This document shows positions 1-9,477 of a stretch of DNA of 10,392 nt, piece after piece. Made by a program: the position numbers and the translations under genes. The stretch comes from Bacteroidota bacterium (GTDB lineage Bacteria; Bacteroidota; Ignavibacteria; Kapaibacteriales; Kapaibacteriaceae). The notes under the pieces were generated by a model that was given only the letters and a program-made list of their open reading frames with translations, made no database searches and was not told the origin of the DNA. The stretch lies in NCBI GenBank assembly GCA_003488525.1, contig DNLG01000113.1, positions 32,812 to 43,203 on the forward strand, written 5' to 3'. Position 1 is the stretch's first letter. Every line of letters begins with the position of its first letter.

Positions 1-2344
1 ACTCGCTAAAGTGCAGGATGGCATCGTCCACCGTCATATTGAGCACATCGATGATCGACTTGCCGTTGTAGGCGATCGTACGTGCATCGCGCTTGTAGCG
101 CGAACCGTTGCAGGCCTCACATGGCAGAGTGATATCGGGAAGAAACTGCATTTCGATCTCCACCGAGCCGGCCCCCTCACATGCTTCGCACCGTCCGCCA
201 GAGACGTTGAATGAGAAGTACCCGGCCTTCCAGCCAAGCTGCTTGGCTGTCTGCGTCGAGGCGTACACGTCGCGGATCAGATCAAAAACCTTGATGTAGG
301 TGGCCGGTGTCGATCGCGTTGAGCGCCCGATTGGACTCTGGTCGACCATCTCCACGCCTGTGATATTCTCGAGTCCGTCGATCCTGAGGCACGATCCGGC
401 CTCGCCGGCATACGACCCGAAGGACCTCTGAATACCGGCGTAGATCACGTCGTGAACCAGCGAGCTCTTGCCTGATCCGGACACGCCCGTCACCACACTC
501 ATGGTGCCCAGCGGCACGGTCACCGTGTCGCCCTTGAGGTTGTTGTGAAGGGGCTTGACGACAGCGATCTCCGAGCCGGTGCCTTTGCGGAATGTTGATT
601 TCGGCACCACCGATCTGCTTCCGCGTAAGTACTGCGCCGTGAGAGACTCACCGCTGTGAAGCATCTGTTGGAGCGTTCCGCTGAACATGACGCTGCCGCC
701 ATGTTCACCGGCGCGCGGCCCGATGTCGATCACGTGATCTGCCGTGCGGATCACATCCAGATCATGTTCGACAACGATCACCGTATTGCCGAGTCCCTTA
801 AGCCGTTGAAGTATGCTCAGCAGACGTCCCGTGTCGCGCGGATGCAGACCTATACTCGGCTCGTCAAGAACGTATAGCGTACCAACGAGTGCACTACCGA
901 GCGATGACGCCAGATTGATGCGCTGGGATTCGCCCCCTGAAAGAGTATGCGAAAGCCGGTCAAGCGTCAGGTAATCAAGTCCGATCTCGCACAGGAGCCG
1001 CAGACGACGTCGGATCTCCGAAAGGACCTGGCCGGCGATGGCCATCTGCTGGTCTGTCAGGCGCAGTTCATCGAAGTGACTCCTCGCCTGCTGAAGCGTC
1101 ATGGCAACCACCGTTGGAAGGTTACAATCGCCAACGAACACCTGCCGTGCCGCCGTGCGCAGGCGCGACCCCTGGCAGCCCGAACATGTCGTGAAACCCC
1201 GGTAGCGCGAGATCATCACGCGGTAGTGTGTTTTGTACGATTTCTCCTCAAGCATCTGGAAGAACCCGTCGATGCCGATGAACTTTCCAAAGCCCTTGCG
1301 CAGAAGGTCGACCTCTTCGGGCTGCAGGTCACGAAATGGCCTGTCCAGGGGCACACCAAACGCTGCCGCCTCTGCCAGAAGCGCCTTTTGATGGACCCCG
1401 AAGGACTCACCACGGAACGGATGCAGAGCGCCGCGCCTGATCGACAGACTGCGGTCAGGAACAACAAGGTTCATGTCCAGCCCGACGCTGCGGCCGAATC
1501 CCTGACACTTGGGGCAGGCACCAAAGGGGCTGTTGAATGAGAACAGTCGCGGCTCGGGCTCGACGTAGGTCGTGCGCGTTCGGGCACTCTCGAACCGCGC
1601 AGAGAAGAACCGATCCTCGCCGGTGTTCATATGGCGCAGAACAACCCGACCGCCGCCAGCATTGAAGGCCTGCTCGATCGAGTCCGTCAGCCGCGAGATG
1701 GATTCGTCGTCATCGCGCACAACAAACCGATCAACCACAACAAACACGTCCGTCTGAGCACCCGGAAGATCCACGATCTCATCCAGCTCCTGCATCTGCG
1801 TCGATGCACCGAAGACAAGTCGTGAATAGCCCCTTGCCAGCAGACTTTCACGCACGATATCCAACGTGGCATGCTCTTTCGGGAGCTCAAAAAGAAGGAA
1901 CAGCCGCGCTCCGGGCATCTCCCGCAGCAGCGTTTCGACCACGGACTGCGGAGTGTCCTTGCGGATCACCTCACCGGTATCCTTGTCGATCACCACCCCG
2001 ATACGACCGTACAGCAGACGCAGATAGTCATACACTTCCGTTGTGGTGCCGATGGTCGATCGAGGATTCTTTGTGAACGTCTGCTGCTCGATAGCCACAG
2101 CCGGCGGAAGGCCCAGAATACTGTCAACGTCGGGCTTGTCCATGCGGTCGAGAAACTGCCTCGCGTAAGCGCTGAGCGATTCCACAAACCGTCGCTGCCC
2201 TTCGGCATAGATCGTATCGAAGGCCAGAGAGGACTTACCGCTACCCGATGGCCCCGTGATGACGGTCAGCGCATGGCGCGGAACGTCAACGTCGACGTTC
2301 TTGAGATTGTGGACCCTTGCTCCACGGACAGCAATGGTCTTCAT
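1..2344 (-). CDS. uvrA: UvrA, excinuclease ABC subunit A (partial, C-terminal end beyond the left edge)
   Basis: UvrA is the DNA-damage sensor of nucleotide excision repair. It is an ABC-type ATPase dimer that finds bulky lesions and loads UvrB. The reverse strand gives 781 uninterrupted codons starting [16 protein letters not shown], a standard UvrA N-terminus. Visible motifs are Walker A of the first ATPase domain (GPSGSGKSS, residues 31-39), the signature LSGGESQR (468-475), Walker B with D494-E495 in [10 protein letters not shown], Walker A of the second domain (GVSGSGKSS, 620-628), and a complete four-cysteine zinc finger (C719, C722, C742, C745). UvrA is usually about 940 aa, so roughly 160 residues are outside the window, including the second signature and Walker B. 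Two cysteine pairs found in most UvrAs are absent: residues 253 and 256 are Ser and Thr upstream of C277/C280, and the segment after LLYGRIG (from residue 117) lacks the usual HCxxCG. No clear Shine-Dalgarno precedes the ATG. The gene diverges from rpmB. Confidence 0.97.
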   Translation of the reverse strand, partial: MKTIAVRGARVHNLKNVDVDVPRHALTVITGPSGSGKSSLAFDTIYAEGQRRFVESLSAYARQFLDRMDKPDVDSILGLPPAVAIEQQTFTKNPRSTIGTTTEVYDYLRLLYGRIGVVIDKDTGEVIRKDTPQSVVETLLREMPGARLFLLFELPKEHATLDIVRESLLARGYSRLVFGASTQMQELDEIVDLPGAQTDVFVVVDRFVVRDDDESISRLTDSIEQAFNAGGGRVVLRHMNTGEDRFFSARFESARTRTTYVEPEPRLFSFNSPFGACPKCQGFGRSVGLDMNLVVPDRSLSIRRGALHPFRGESFGVHQKALLAEAAAFGVPLDRPFRDLQPEEVDLLRKGFGKFIGIDGFFQMLEEKSYKTHYRVMISRYRGFTTCSGCQGSRLRTAARQVFVGDCNLPTVVAMTLQQARSHFDELRLTDQQMAIAGQVLSEIRRRLRLLCEIGLDYLTLDRLSHTLSGGESQRINLASSLGSALVGTLYVLDEPSIGLHPRDTGRLLSILQRLKGLGNTVIVVEHDLDVIRTADHVIDIGPRAGEHGGSVMFSGTLQQMLHSGESLTAQYLRGSRSVVPKSTFRKGTGSEIAVVKPLHNNLKGDTVTVPLGTMSVVTGVSGSGKSSLVHDVIYAGIQRSFGSYAGEAGSCLRIDGLENITGVEMVDQSPIGRSTRSTPATYIKVFDLIRDVYASTQTAKQLGWKAGYFSFNVSGGRCEACEGAGSVEIEMQFLPDITLPCEACNGSRYKRDARTIAYNGKSIIDVLNMTVDDAILHFSE

Positions 2345-2405
2345 GCGTACAGGACCGTTGGCAAGGGGCTCAGATGGTGTCGTTGACTTCAAGGCGAACG
2401 GCGAA

Positions 2406-2428
2406 ATTAGGCTTTTTCGCGGCCTAAT
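2406..2428. promoter_or_regulatory. Inverted repeat between uvrA and rpmB (possible operator)
   Basis: A perfect 7-bp inverted repeat, ATTAGGC (2406-2412) and GCCTAAT (2422-2428), is separated by 9 bp in the 177-bp divergent region. No T-tract follows on either strand, so it is not an intrinsic terminator. On the minus strand the arm nearest uvrA continues into TAATTTCGCCG (2409 down to 2399), which could be the uvrA -10 region. In that case the dyad would cover the uvrA promoter and could bind a repressor. No regulator is identified, and the sequence does not match the E. coli or Bacillus LexA boxes. Confidence 0.35.
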
Positions 2429-2450
2429 GGCATTCATCATGGCACGATAC

Positions 2451-2479
2451 TTGCTTATGTGGACAACATCCGGTAATTT
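2451..2479 (+). promoter_or_regulatory. Putative promoter of rpmB
   Basis: TTGCTT (2451-2456) and TAATTT (2474-2479) are separated by exactly 17 bp, which fits a housekeeping sigma-70 type promoter. Transcription would begin near 2486, giving a leader of about 36 nt. A near-palindrome CCGG...CCGG (2470-2484) sits over the -10 element. This is prediction from sequence only. Confidence 0.45.
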
Positions 2480-2510
2480 GCCGGTCTTGTTTACGTAACT
2501 GTCAGGAAAT

Positions 2511-2514
2511 GGAG
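2511..2514 (+). promoter_or_regulatory. Ribosome binding site of rpmB
   Basis: GGAG lies 7 nt before the rpmB ATG. It is one of only two convincing Shine-Dalgarno sequences in the window, the other being before the TPR gene at 6133. Confidence 0.7.
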
Positions 2515-2521
2515 TCCGATC

Positions 2522-2743
2522 ATGGCTCGTCGCTGTGAACTCACAGGTGTTGGTGTGATGTACGGTAATAACGTGTCGCACGCGAATAACAAAACGCGTC
2601 GTCGCTTCTTGCCGAACATTCAAAAGAAGCGTGTTTGGGTGCCTGAAGAAGGTCGCTGGGTAACCGTGAAGATCACGGCAAGCGCTCTGAAGACGCTCGA
2701 CAAGGTCGGTTATACGGCCATGCGTAAGCGCGCCGCCAAGTAA
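2522..2743 (+). CDS. rpmB: 50S ribosomal protein L28 (bL28)
   Basis: This is a structural protein of the large ribosomal subunit. The 73-aa product begins MARRCELTGVGVMYGNNVSH and continues with ANNKTRRRFLPNIQ, the standard bL28 N-terminal pattern. It is rich in Lys/Arg, and its length is normal for the family. Only one cysteine is present (C5), so it is the non-zinc form without CxxC pairs. The start is fixed by the GGAG sequence upstream and by homology. Many bacteria encode rpmG (bL33) directly beside rpmB. Here no rpmG follows, and the gene has its own predicted promoter and terminator, so it appears to be monocistronic. It diverges from uvrA. Confidence 0.98.
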   Translation: MARRCELTGVGVMYGNNVSHANNKTRRRFLPNIQKKRVWVPEEGRWVTVKITASALKTLDKVGYTAMRKRAAK

Positions 2744-2766
2744 CCCCACTATTGCACACTCTCAAG

Positions 2767-2791
2767 AAAGGTCGCCGATGCGGCCTTTTTT
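2767..2791 (+). terminator. Intrinsic terminator after rpmB
   Basis: The stem AAAGGTCGC (2767-2775) pairs with GCGGCCTTT (2780-2788) over 9 bp with one U-G wobble. The loop is CGAT and an uninterrupted T run extends to 2791. It lies 24 nt after the rpmB stop and separates rpmB from the downstream gene run. Confidence 0.9.
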
Positions 2792-2861
2792 CGTTGATAT
2801 CCTGCCATAACTTGCCGTCTGTGACGTCAACGCACCAGTGATTCACCGAAACTCATACATC

Positions 2862-4460
2862 ATGCCATCGCCCCCCGTGCGGTGGGCGCTTAGCGGCGTT
2901 CTCCTGTGCGGGCTGACGCTTTTCTGCGCCGCTCAGACTACGCCGGGCACGGTTCGCTCCCGGGCCGATTCCGTGCGCAAGGCCAAGGAATACTTCATTA
3001 ACGGTACCACACTGCAGATCCAGGGTGGACGCGCCGCCGAAGCGATCCTGGAGTTTCAGCAGGCTCTTCGGTTTGACACGACATCGGCGTGCCTTGCGGC
3101 CATTTCACGGTGCTATGTCGAGCTCGGCAAGCTGCAACTGGCTCACGAGTATGTAACGCTTGCGCTGGAGCGAAACAAGACCTCCACCGACGGTTGGGAA
3201 CTGCTGGCCGAGATCGAGGTGCAGCGCGGTCGCTATGATGAGGGACTTCAGGCCTACGAGCAGATTCTAAAACTGAATCCCTCGCGACGTCATCGGCTGA
3301 CGCTTGCCCGTCTGTATGAACCGCGCGATGCACGCAGGGCAATCGAGATCTACGAGAATCTGATCGAATCAAGATCAGAGATGTTCGTGCTCGAACGTCT
3401 CATGGAGCTGTATCAGAGGCTCAACGACAATTCCGGCCTCTTGCGCACATATTCCCGAGCCGCCGAGCTCGAGCCCTCCAATCCGCGCATCGCCATCAGT
3501 CTGGCCTTCGGCTACGTGGGCCAGGGAATGTTCGATGAGCTCGGCGTGATGCTCAGCAGGTGGACCGATAGAGATCCGGAAGTGAATGGTGCTGCACGGG
3601 TATGGCTGGCTGCCCTGTCGGCCATGTTCGAGGACTCGCTGGTGGCTGGAATGTATCCCGAGCGCGTTTTGGAACTTGTCGACGAGTCATTCCGTGTGCA
3701 CTCGGCAGCATGGCCGGTAATGTGCCTGTCGGGAGCCCTTGCCGGATCGATGAACGATACCATTCGCATGGTGCGTCATCTCAATGCCGCCGTTGCCTCG
3801 CCCGATGCGATTGCCGAGACATACCTCGAGGCCTTCCGGCTGTCGATGCTGTATGATCTCAACGACCGGGCTACGGGTTATGTCCGTCAGGGTCAGCGAA
3901 GGTTTCCCGGCGACATTCGTCTTCTCTACGCCGAGGCCTCGATACACCACGAACAGGGCAACGATGAGGCGGCCATTGCCATCTACCGTAGCATCTTAGA
4001 AGTATCGCCCATCGAGGGTGATGCGTGGTCGCAGCTGGGATTTCTCTACGATCGCAACCGTCGCACCGACAGCTCCGATGCATGCTACGAGAAGGCTCTG
4101 TCGATCGATCCGCGAAATCCGTTCGTGTGCAACAATTACGCCTATTCGCTGTGTCTGCGCGGAACCGACCTGCCGCGTGCTCTGCAGCTGTCGCAGATCT
4201 CTCTCGAGATCGAACCGGAGAATCCGGCATATCTCGACACCTACGCATGGATTCTGTTTCACCTCAAGCGATACGACCAGGCAGAGCAGGCCGCCAAGTC
4301 GGCCATTGCCTTCGGCGGCAACGCTACGCACTACGAGCACTACGGACAGATTCTCGAGGCGATGGGTCAGACCGATGCCGCCGTGAACGCATGGCGGAAG
4401 GCACTTGAACTGGACCCGAAGCGGACGCATCTGCAGACCAGAATCGATCGATACCGGTAA
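2862..4460 (+). CDS. Exported tetratricopeptide repeat protein
   Basis: This is a protein of 532 aa built almost wholly of TPR helix pairs, a scaffold for protein-protein contact. With the ATG start it opens with a short positive segment, a hydrophobic stretch (residues 9-21), and a probable signal peptidase I site at A24|Q25. It therefore probably acts in the periplasm or at the outer membrane. The cysteine at 22 follows Phe, which is a poor lipobox. Canonical repeats include the segments with EAILEFQQALRFD, YDEGLQAYEQILKLNP and EAAIAIYRSILEVSP. The best conserved block is C-terminal: NNYAYSLCLRG, then NPAYLDTYAWILFHLKRYDQA, then AVNAWRKALELDP. The middle (roughly 210-330) is more divergent. 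An in-frame GTG at 2838 would add 8 residues. Neither start has a Shine-Dalgarno; the ATG was preferred for its A-rich upstream sequence. The specific function is unknown. It follows the rpmB terminator and begins the plus-strand run. Confidence 0.9.
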   Translation: MPSPPVRWALSGVLLCGLTLFCAAQTTPGTVRSRADSVRKAKEYFINGTTLQIQGGRAAEAILEFQQALRFDTTSACLAAISRCYVELGKLQLAHEYVTLALERNKTSTDGWELLAEIEVQRGRYDEGLQAYEQILKLNPSRRHRLTLARLYEPRDARRAIEIYENLIESRSEMFVLERLMELYQRLNDNSGLLRTYSRAAELEPSNPRIAISLAFGYVGQGMFDELGVMLSRWTDRDPEVNGAARVWLAALSAMFEDSLVAGMYPERVLELVDESFRVHSAAWPVMCLSGALAGSMNDTIRMVRHLNAAVASPDAIAETYLEAFRLSMLYDLNDRATGYVRQGQRRFPGDIRLLYAEASIHHEQGNDEAAIAIYRSILEVSPIEGDAWSQLGFLYDRNRRTDSSDACYEKALSIDPRNPFVCNNYAYSLCLRGTDLPRALQLSQISLEIEPENPAYLDTYAWILFHLKRYDQAEQAAKSAIAFGGNATHYEHYGQILEAMGQTDAAVNAWRKALELDPKRTHLQTRIDRYR

Positions 4461-4486
4461 CTATCACACTTTCTCTTGACGCAGCG

Positions 4487-4678
4487 ATGACACAGCCACA
4501 GAGCACCGACCCAAACGACTATGAAGTTCTCATTCGCCGTCGCGGCGAATCCGACTATGCATCCTACTGTCCTCAGCTTGCCCACATGATCAAGGGGCAG
4601 GCCCACGAGGAGGTCGAAAATGCCATGAAGGCCCACGTGCTGGCCTACATCGAGGCGCTAAAACACGAAGCTAACTGA
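4487..4678 (+). CDS. Orphan HicB-like small protein
   Basis: The 63-aa product has a core YEVLIRRRGESDYASYCPQL followed by a predicted helix EEVENAMKAHVLAYIEALKHE. This matches the N-terminal fold of HicB antitoxins and related UPF0150 proteins, whose hallmark is an [Y/F]xAYCPxLPG-like strand followed by an amphipathic helix. The C-terminal DNA-binding domain (HTH or ribbon-helix-helix) of full HicB antitoxins is absent: the protein ends right after the helix. No HicA toxin lies beside it, the neighbours being a TPR gene 26 nt upstream and a membrane protein gene 5 nt downstream. It is therefore better described as a solitary HicB-fold protein than as half of a toxin-antitoxin pair. The spacing suggests cotranscription with both neighbours. 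No Shine-Dalgarno is visible, and its function is unknown. Confidence 0.75.
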   Translation: MTQPQSTDPNDYEVLIRRRGESDYASYCPQLAHMIKGQAHEEVENAMKAHVLAYIEALKHEAN

Positions 4679-4683
4679 GCGCG

Positions 4684-5205
4684 ATGACCACCGAAGGTCT
4701 GTCCTCACCGGAGTACCTGCGAGCTCGACGCTGGGAAACACCTCTGATGATCACATGGATCGTGCTGACCTTTCTGACGGCCATTCTCGCGGTCGTCGTT
4801 CCCGCCCTCATCATCCCCGTCGGCGTTGCAGCACTGGCGATGGGGCTCGTGATACACGTCGTTACGTCGACGTTCATCACACCCAACTACATTGATCTGC
4901 AGGGTCGTTCGCGTCTGATGCTGGCCACTCCACCCGTGATGGTATCGGCACTCTACTTCGCCATGCTTGGCCGGTGGATGAAGCGCATGGGATTTGGCGG
5001 GACCTTCCGGTCATGGGTGACTGCGATTGCCTTCTGCTGCCTGATCGGTCCTTTCGTCCCCTCCAGCGCCGCGATTGTGCTGATCGTCGGTGCGGTCATT
5101 TCTGCGCAGTGGCGCGTGCGGACTGAATCAGCGTTTGCGCTTATCCCGGCAGCCGCAGCCATCGGCATATCCATCATTTTGCGATTCGTCTTCACGGTGG
5201 AATGA
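4684..5205 (+). CDS. Hypothetical multi-pass membrane protein
   Basis: I do not recognise a family for this 173-aa protein. After a charged N-terminus (residues 1-20) it has hydrophobic segments at about 21-40, 41-62, 79-96, 110-124, 126-142 and 149-170, suggesting five or six membrane helices. A basic stretch WMKRMGF (98-104) and an R-rich loop around 143-147 may face the cytoplasm under the positive-inside rule. The C-terminus ends just after the last helix. The start lies 5 nt after the stop of the HicB-like gene. The stop codon overlaps the next gene start in an ATGA, so translation is probably coupled to that of the CPBP protease, which makes a shared role plausible. The codon pattern resembles that of the neighbours and nothing suggests recent transfer. 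Confidence 0.8.
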   Translation: MTTEGLSSPEYLRARRWETPLMITWIVLTFLTAILAVVVPALIIPVGVAALAMGLVIHVVTSTFITPNYIDLQGRSRLMLATPPVMVSALYFAMLGRWMKRMGFGGTFRSWVTAIAFCCLIGPFVPSSAAIVLIVGAVISAQWRVRTESAFALIPAAAAIGISIILRFVFTVE

Positions 5206-6143
5206 ACGTCCTCTCGCGCCTGTTCGACACTACACACTGGGTCAACCGCATCGTGTACGTTCTTGCGGCGTGCACACTGGCAGCCATTGGCCTGTCTACA
5301 ATTGCCTCCATCATTGCCGGCAACGTAGAAGTCACTACAAGCCCGACCACCTCGATCGGCGTGATCATACCGAGCCTGCTCTGGATCGTTGTGGCCATCA
5401 TCGTCATTCGGGAAGAGCGACGTCAGCCACTTGGGATCACCACCGCCACCGGCATCATTCCCACGCCGCAGACCCCGCGCATGCTCCTGCGCGGCATGCT
5501 CTTGGCGTTGGCCATGCTGGGAACAATTGCCTGCATGGGGCTTCTGCTGGGTGGACACTTCGAGTTCACAGACCTGAACATCACGCCTCTGGCGGTCGCG
5601 GCCATCACGGTGGGAGCGATCGGCGAGGAGGTGCTTTTCCGCTCAACGATCCTGCGAGTCCTGAGCGACCGCTTCGGATCGGTAACCGCGATACTTGTCA
5701 CCAGCACGGTGTTTGCCCTGGCCCACACCGGAAATCCAGGTGCTGCCGGATTGAGTTCGATCAACACCTTCCTCATTGCCCTTGTGCTTGCGACCGTGGT
5801 GGTGCAAAGCGGTTCGATCTGGACGGCGGCGGCTTTTCATGTTGTGTGGAACCTGCTGGTGGCGCTGTGCTTCGGCTCGCTTAGTGGTTTTGACAGCGGA
5901 CTGTCGGCCATGCGCCTGGTCGTTGATCAGACTTCGGAATTCGCCAGACTGACGTTCGGTGATTCCTACGGCATCGAGTCCGGCCTTGCCTGCACATTCA
6001 GCATCATCATTTCTTTCGCCTTCCTTCGTCATATCAGTCTGGCAGATCCCTACGTGATCGCTGCCCGCTACCGGAGTTCCTTTTCACGTCGCCACTCAAC
6101 GGCTGATTCCTCAACGAACATGGAGACGACACATGTTGGCTAG
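5202..6143 (+). CDS. CPBP family intramembrane glutamic endopeptidase
   Basis: This 313-aa polytopic protein carries the three motifs of the CPBP/Abi family (related to Rce1). They are EExxxR (E142, E143, R147 in GEEVLFR), FxxxH (F171, H175 in VFALAHTG), and HxxxN (H213, N217 in FHVVWN). In this family the glutamates and histidines form the active site within the membrane and cleave peptide bonds of membrane-embedded or lipid-linked substrates. Hydrophobic helices also occur N-terminally (about 17-40, 52-70, 95-117), and one follows the catalytic core near 265-278. The substrate is unknown. Bacterial members have been linked to bacteriocin self-immunity, protein sorting and signal processing, but nothing here selects among these. 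The start overlaps the upstream membrane gene by 4 nt, and the end overlaps the downstream TPR gene by 11 nt. Confidence 0.93.
   Translation: MNVLSRLFDTTHWVNRIVYVLAACTLAAIGLSTIASIIAGNVEVTTSPTTSIGVIIPSLLWIVVAIIVIREERRQPLGITTATGIIPTPQTPRMLLRGMLLALAMLGTIACMGLLLGGHFEFTDLNITPLAVAAITVGAIGEEVLFRSTILRVLSDRFGSVTAILVTSTVFALAHTGNPGAAGLSSINTFLIALVLATVVVQSGSIWTAAAFHVVWNLLVALCFGSLSGFDSGLSAMRLVVDQTSEFARLTFGDSYGIESGLACTFSIIISFAFLRHISLADPYVIAARYRSSFSRRHSTADSSTNMETTHVG
6122..6125 (+). promoter_or_regulatory. Ribosome binding site of the second TPR gene, inside the CPBP gene
   Basis: GGAG lies 7 nt before the ATG at 6133. It is embedded in the last codons of the CPBP protease gene and supports this start despite the 11-nt overlap. 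Confidence 0.65.
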
Positions 6144-7284
6144 GATCCTTCCGGCACTACTCATGCTGATGCTGCCGATGTCCGTCATGCGCGCACAATG
6201 GGTTGCTATGACGTCCGAGGCCGATTCGCTGATGCAGCTCGGCTCGCGGCACGTCTACAATGTTGAGTTCGATCAGGCGCAGGCGGTGTTCAACGATGTT
6301 ATCCGTCGATATCCGGAGCATCCCGCCGGGTACTTCCTCGACGCGATGATCGAGTGGTGGCGCATGACGATCGGACAGACCAGCCCGGCCGTCGAGGCAC
6401 GTTTTTTAAAGAAGCTCGACAAAGTGATCGAAGTCAGCGATGCAAATCTGGTGGCACGCCCAAAGGACATCGCTTCCCTCTTTTTCAAAGGGGGCGCGCT
6501 TGGCTACCGCGGACGCTACAATGCCACCCGCAATAACATGCTCAGTGCCGCCGAAGACGGTCGCGTAGCGCTAGGCATCCTGAACGACTGCCAGAAGATC
6601 GCACCGGGAAATCACGACATCCTCCTCGGCACCGGACTCTACAACTACTGGGCTGCGGTGCTGCCGGAGAAGTTTCCCGCGCTGAAACCGGTGATGATCT
6701 TTCTGCCCAAGGGCGACAAGGTCATTGGTCTTGCCCAGCTTAAAGCTGCCGCACGCCAGGCTCGCTATGCCTCGGTCGAGGCAAAGGTCGTGCTTGTGCA
6801 GGCCTACTTCGACTTCGAGAAAAACGCCCTCGAGGCGATCGAGTTTGCGCGCGATCTGCACACGCAGTACCCACGGAACCCGGCGTTCCACCGTGCGTAC
6901 GGACGCTGCCTCGTGTCGCTTGGCCCGATCGATTCGGCAGCCGTTGTCTGGCGCGACGTGCTCAATCGCTGCCTGGACAAGTGGCCCGGCTACAATCGCA
7001 ACGCAGCGCGCGAAGCCCTCTACTACATTGGCGTGTCGCTCATGATACGGGGCGATCTGGACAAGGCGCTGACGTATTTCTACAAGTGCGACGAAGCCTG
7101 CCGGAAGATCGATGAAGATGCCTCGGGCTTCATCATTAAGACCAATCTCAAGATCGGTCAGATCTACGACATGCAGGGAAAGCGTGATCTTGCCATCAAG
7201 CAGTACAAAAAGTTACTGTCGTGGTCGGACAACAACGGCTCACATGCCGAAGCGCAGCGGTACCTCGCAAACCCATATCGCTGA
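6133..7284 (+). CDS. Exported tetratricopeptide repeat protein with conserved central block
   Basis: The product is 383 aa. It has a signal peptide (hydrophobic residues 5-19, probable cleavage at A21|Q22), so it is likely periplasmic. TPR-like pairs occur at about 28-60 (AQAVFNDVIRRYPEHPAGYF), 230-270 and 300-375. Between them is a conserved-looking block: LFFKGGALGYRGRY (from 116), then GLYNYWAAVLPEKFPALKP (from 168), then a glycine/lysine loop and an A/R-rich helix. I recall this arrangement from uncharacterised TPR proteins of Bacteroidota/Chlorobiota, some labelled DUF3808 or TPR-39-like. That label is recollection, not a search result. The protein ends in RYLANPYR. It overlaps the CPBP protease gene, so the two are probably made from one mRNA, and it precedes scpA by 42 nt. 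The biological role is unknown. Confidence 0.9.
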   Translation: MLARILPALLMLMLPMSVMRAQWVAMTSEADSLMQLGSRHVYNVEFDQAQAVFNDVIRRYPEHPAGYFLDAMIEWWRMTIGQTSPAVEARFLKKLDKVIEVSDANLVARPKDIASLFFKGGALGYRGRYNATRNNMLSAAEDGRVALGILNDCQKIAPGNHDILLGTGLYNYWAAVLPEKFPALKPVMIFLPKGDKVIGLAQLKAAARQARYASVEAKVVLVQAYFDFEKNALEAIEFARDLHTQYPRNPAFHRAYGRCLVSLGPIDSAAVVWRDVLNRCLDKWPGYNRNAAREALYYIGVSLMIRGDLDKALTYFYKCDEACRKIDEDASGFIIKTNLKIGQIYDMQGKRDLAIKQYKKLLSWSDNNGSHAEAQRYLANPYR

Positions 7285-7286
7285 GG

Positions 7287-7322
7287 TCTGCCGTATTTTT
7301 GCCCCCTATCACCAACGGCAGA
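7287..7322 (+). promoter_or_regulatory. Inverted repeat just before scpA (candidate RNA hairpin or operator)
   Basis: TCTGCCGT (7287-7294) and ACGGCAGA (7315-7322) form a perfect 8-bp inverted repeat separated by 20 nt, with a possible additional G-U pair outside. The second arm ends 4 nt before the scpA ATG, so in RNA the stem would occupy the place of the ribosome binding site. The loop contains TATTTTTG (7294-7301), an exact match to the Bacteroidota -7 consensus TAnnTTTG, although no convincing -33 element was found. It could be a translational hairpin or a protein operator over a scpA promoter. It is not a terminator because no T-tract follows. Confidence 0.5.
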
Positions 7323-7326
7323 TACC

Positions 7327-9474
<2,148 letters not shown>

Positions 9475-9477
9475 CGC

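Noticed and set aside
947..1540. 197-codon plus-strand open frame opposite uvrA
   Set aside because: It lies wholly antisense to a well-conserved UvrA coding region. Its translation shows no recognisable family and has the biased composition of a shadow frame.
2406..2428. Reading the uvrA/rpmB inverted repeat as a terminator
   Set aside because: No T run follows either arm, and on both strands it lies upstream of genes rather than downstream.
2873..2935. Lipoprotein signal for the first TPR protein (cysteine after LTLF)
   Set aside because: Phe directly before the Cys does not fit a lipobox. A signal peptidase I site at A24|Q25 fits better.
4461..4486. Possible terminator between the first TPR gene and the HicB-like gene
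   Set aside because: The 26-nt gap has no stem and no T-tract after a stem.
4487..4678. Calling a complete HicAB toxin-antitoxin system
   Set aside because: No HicA-like ORF is visible on either side, and the HicB-like protein lacks a DNA-binding domain.
5090..5884. 264-codon plus-strand open frame overlapping the membrane protein and CPBP genes
   Set aside because: It is out of frame with two genes that have convincing membrane and protease patterns, and its His/Arg/Gly-rich translation looks non-coding.
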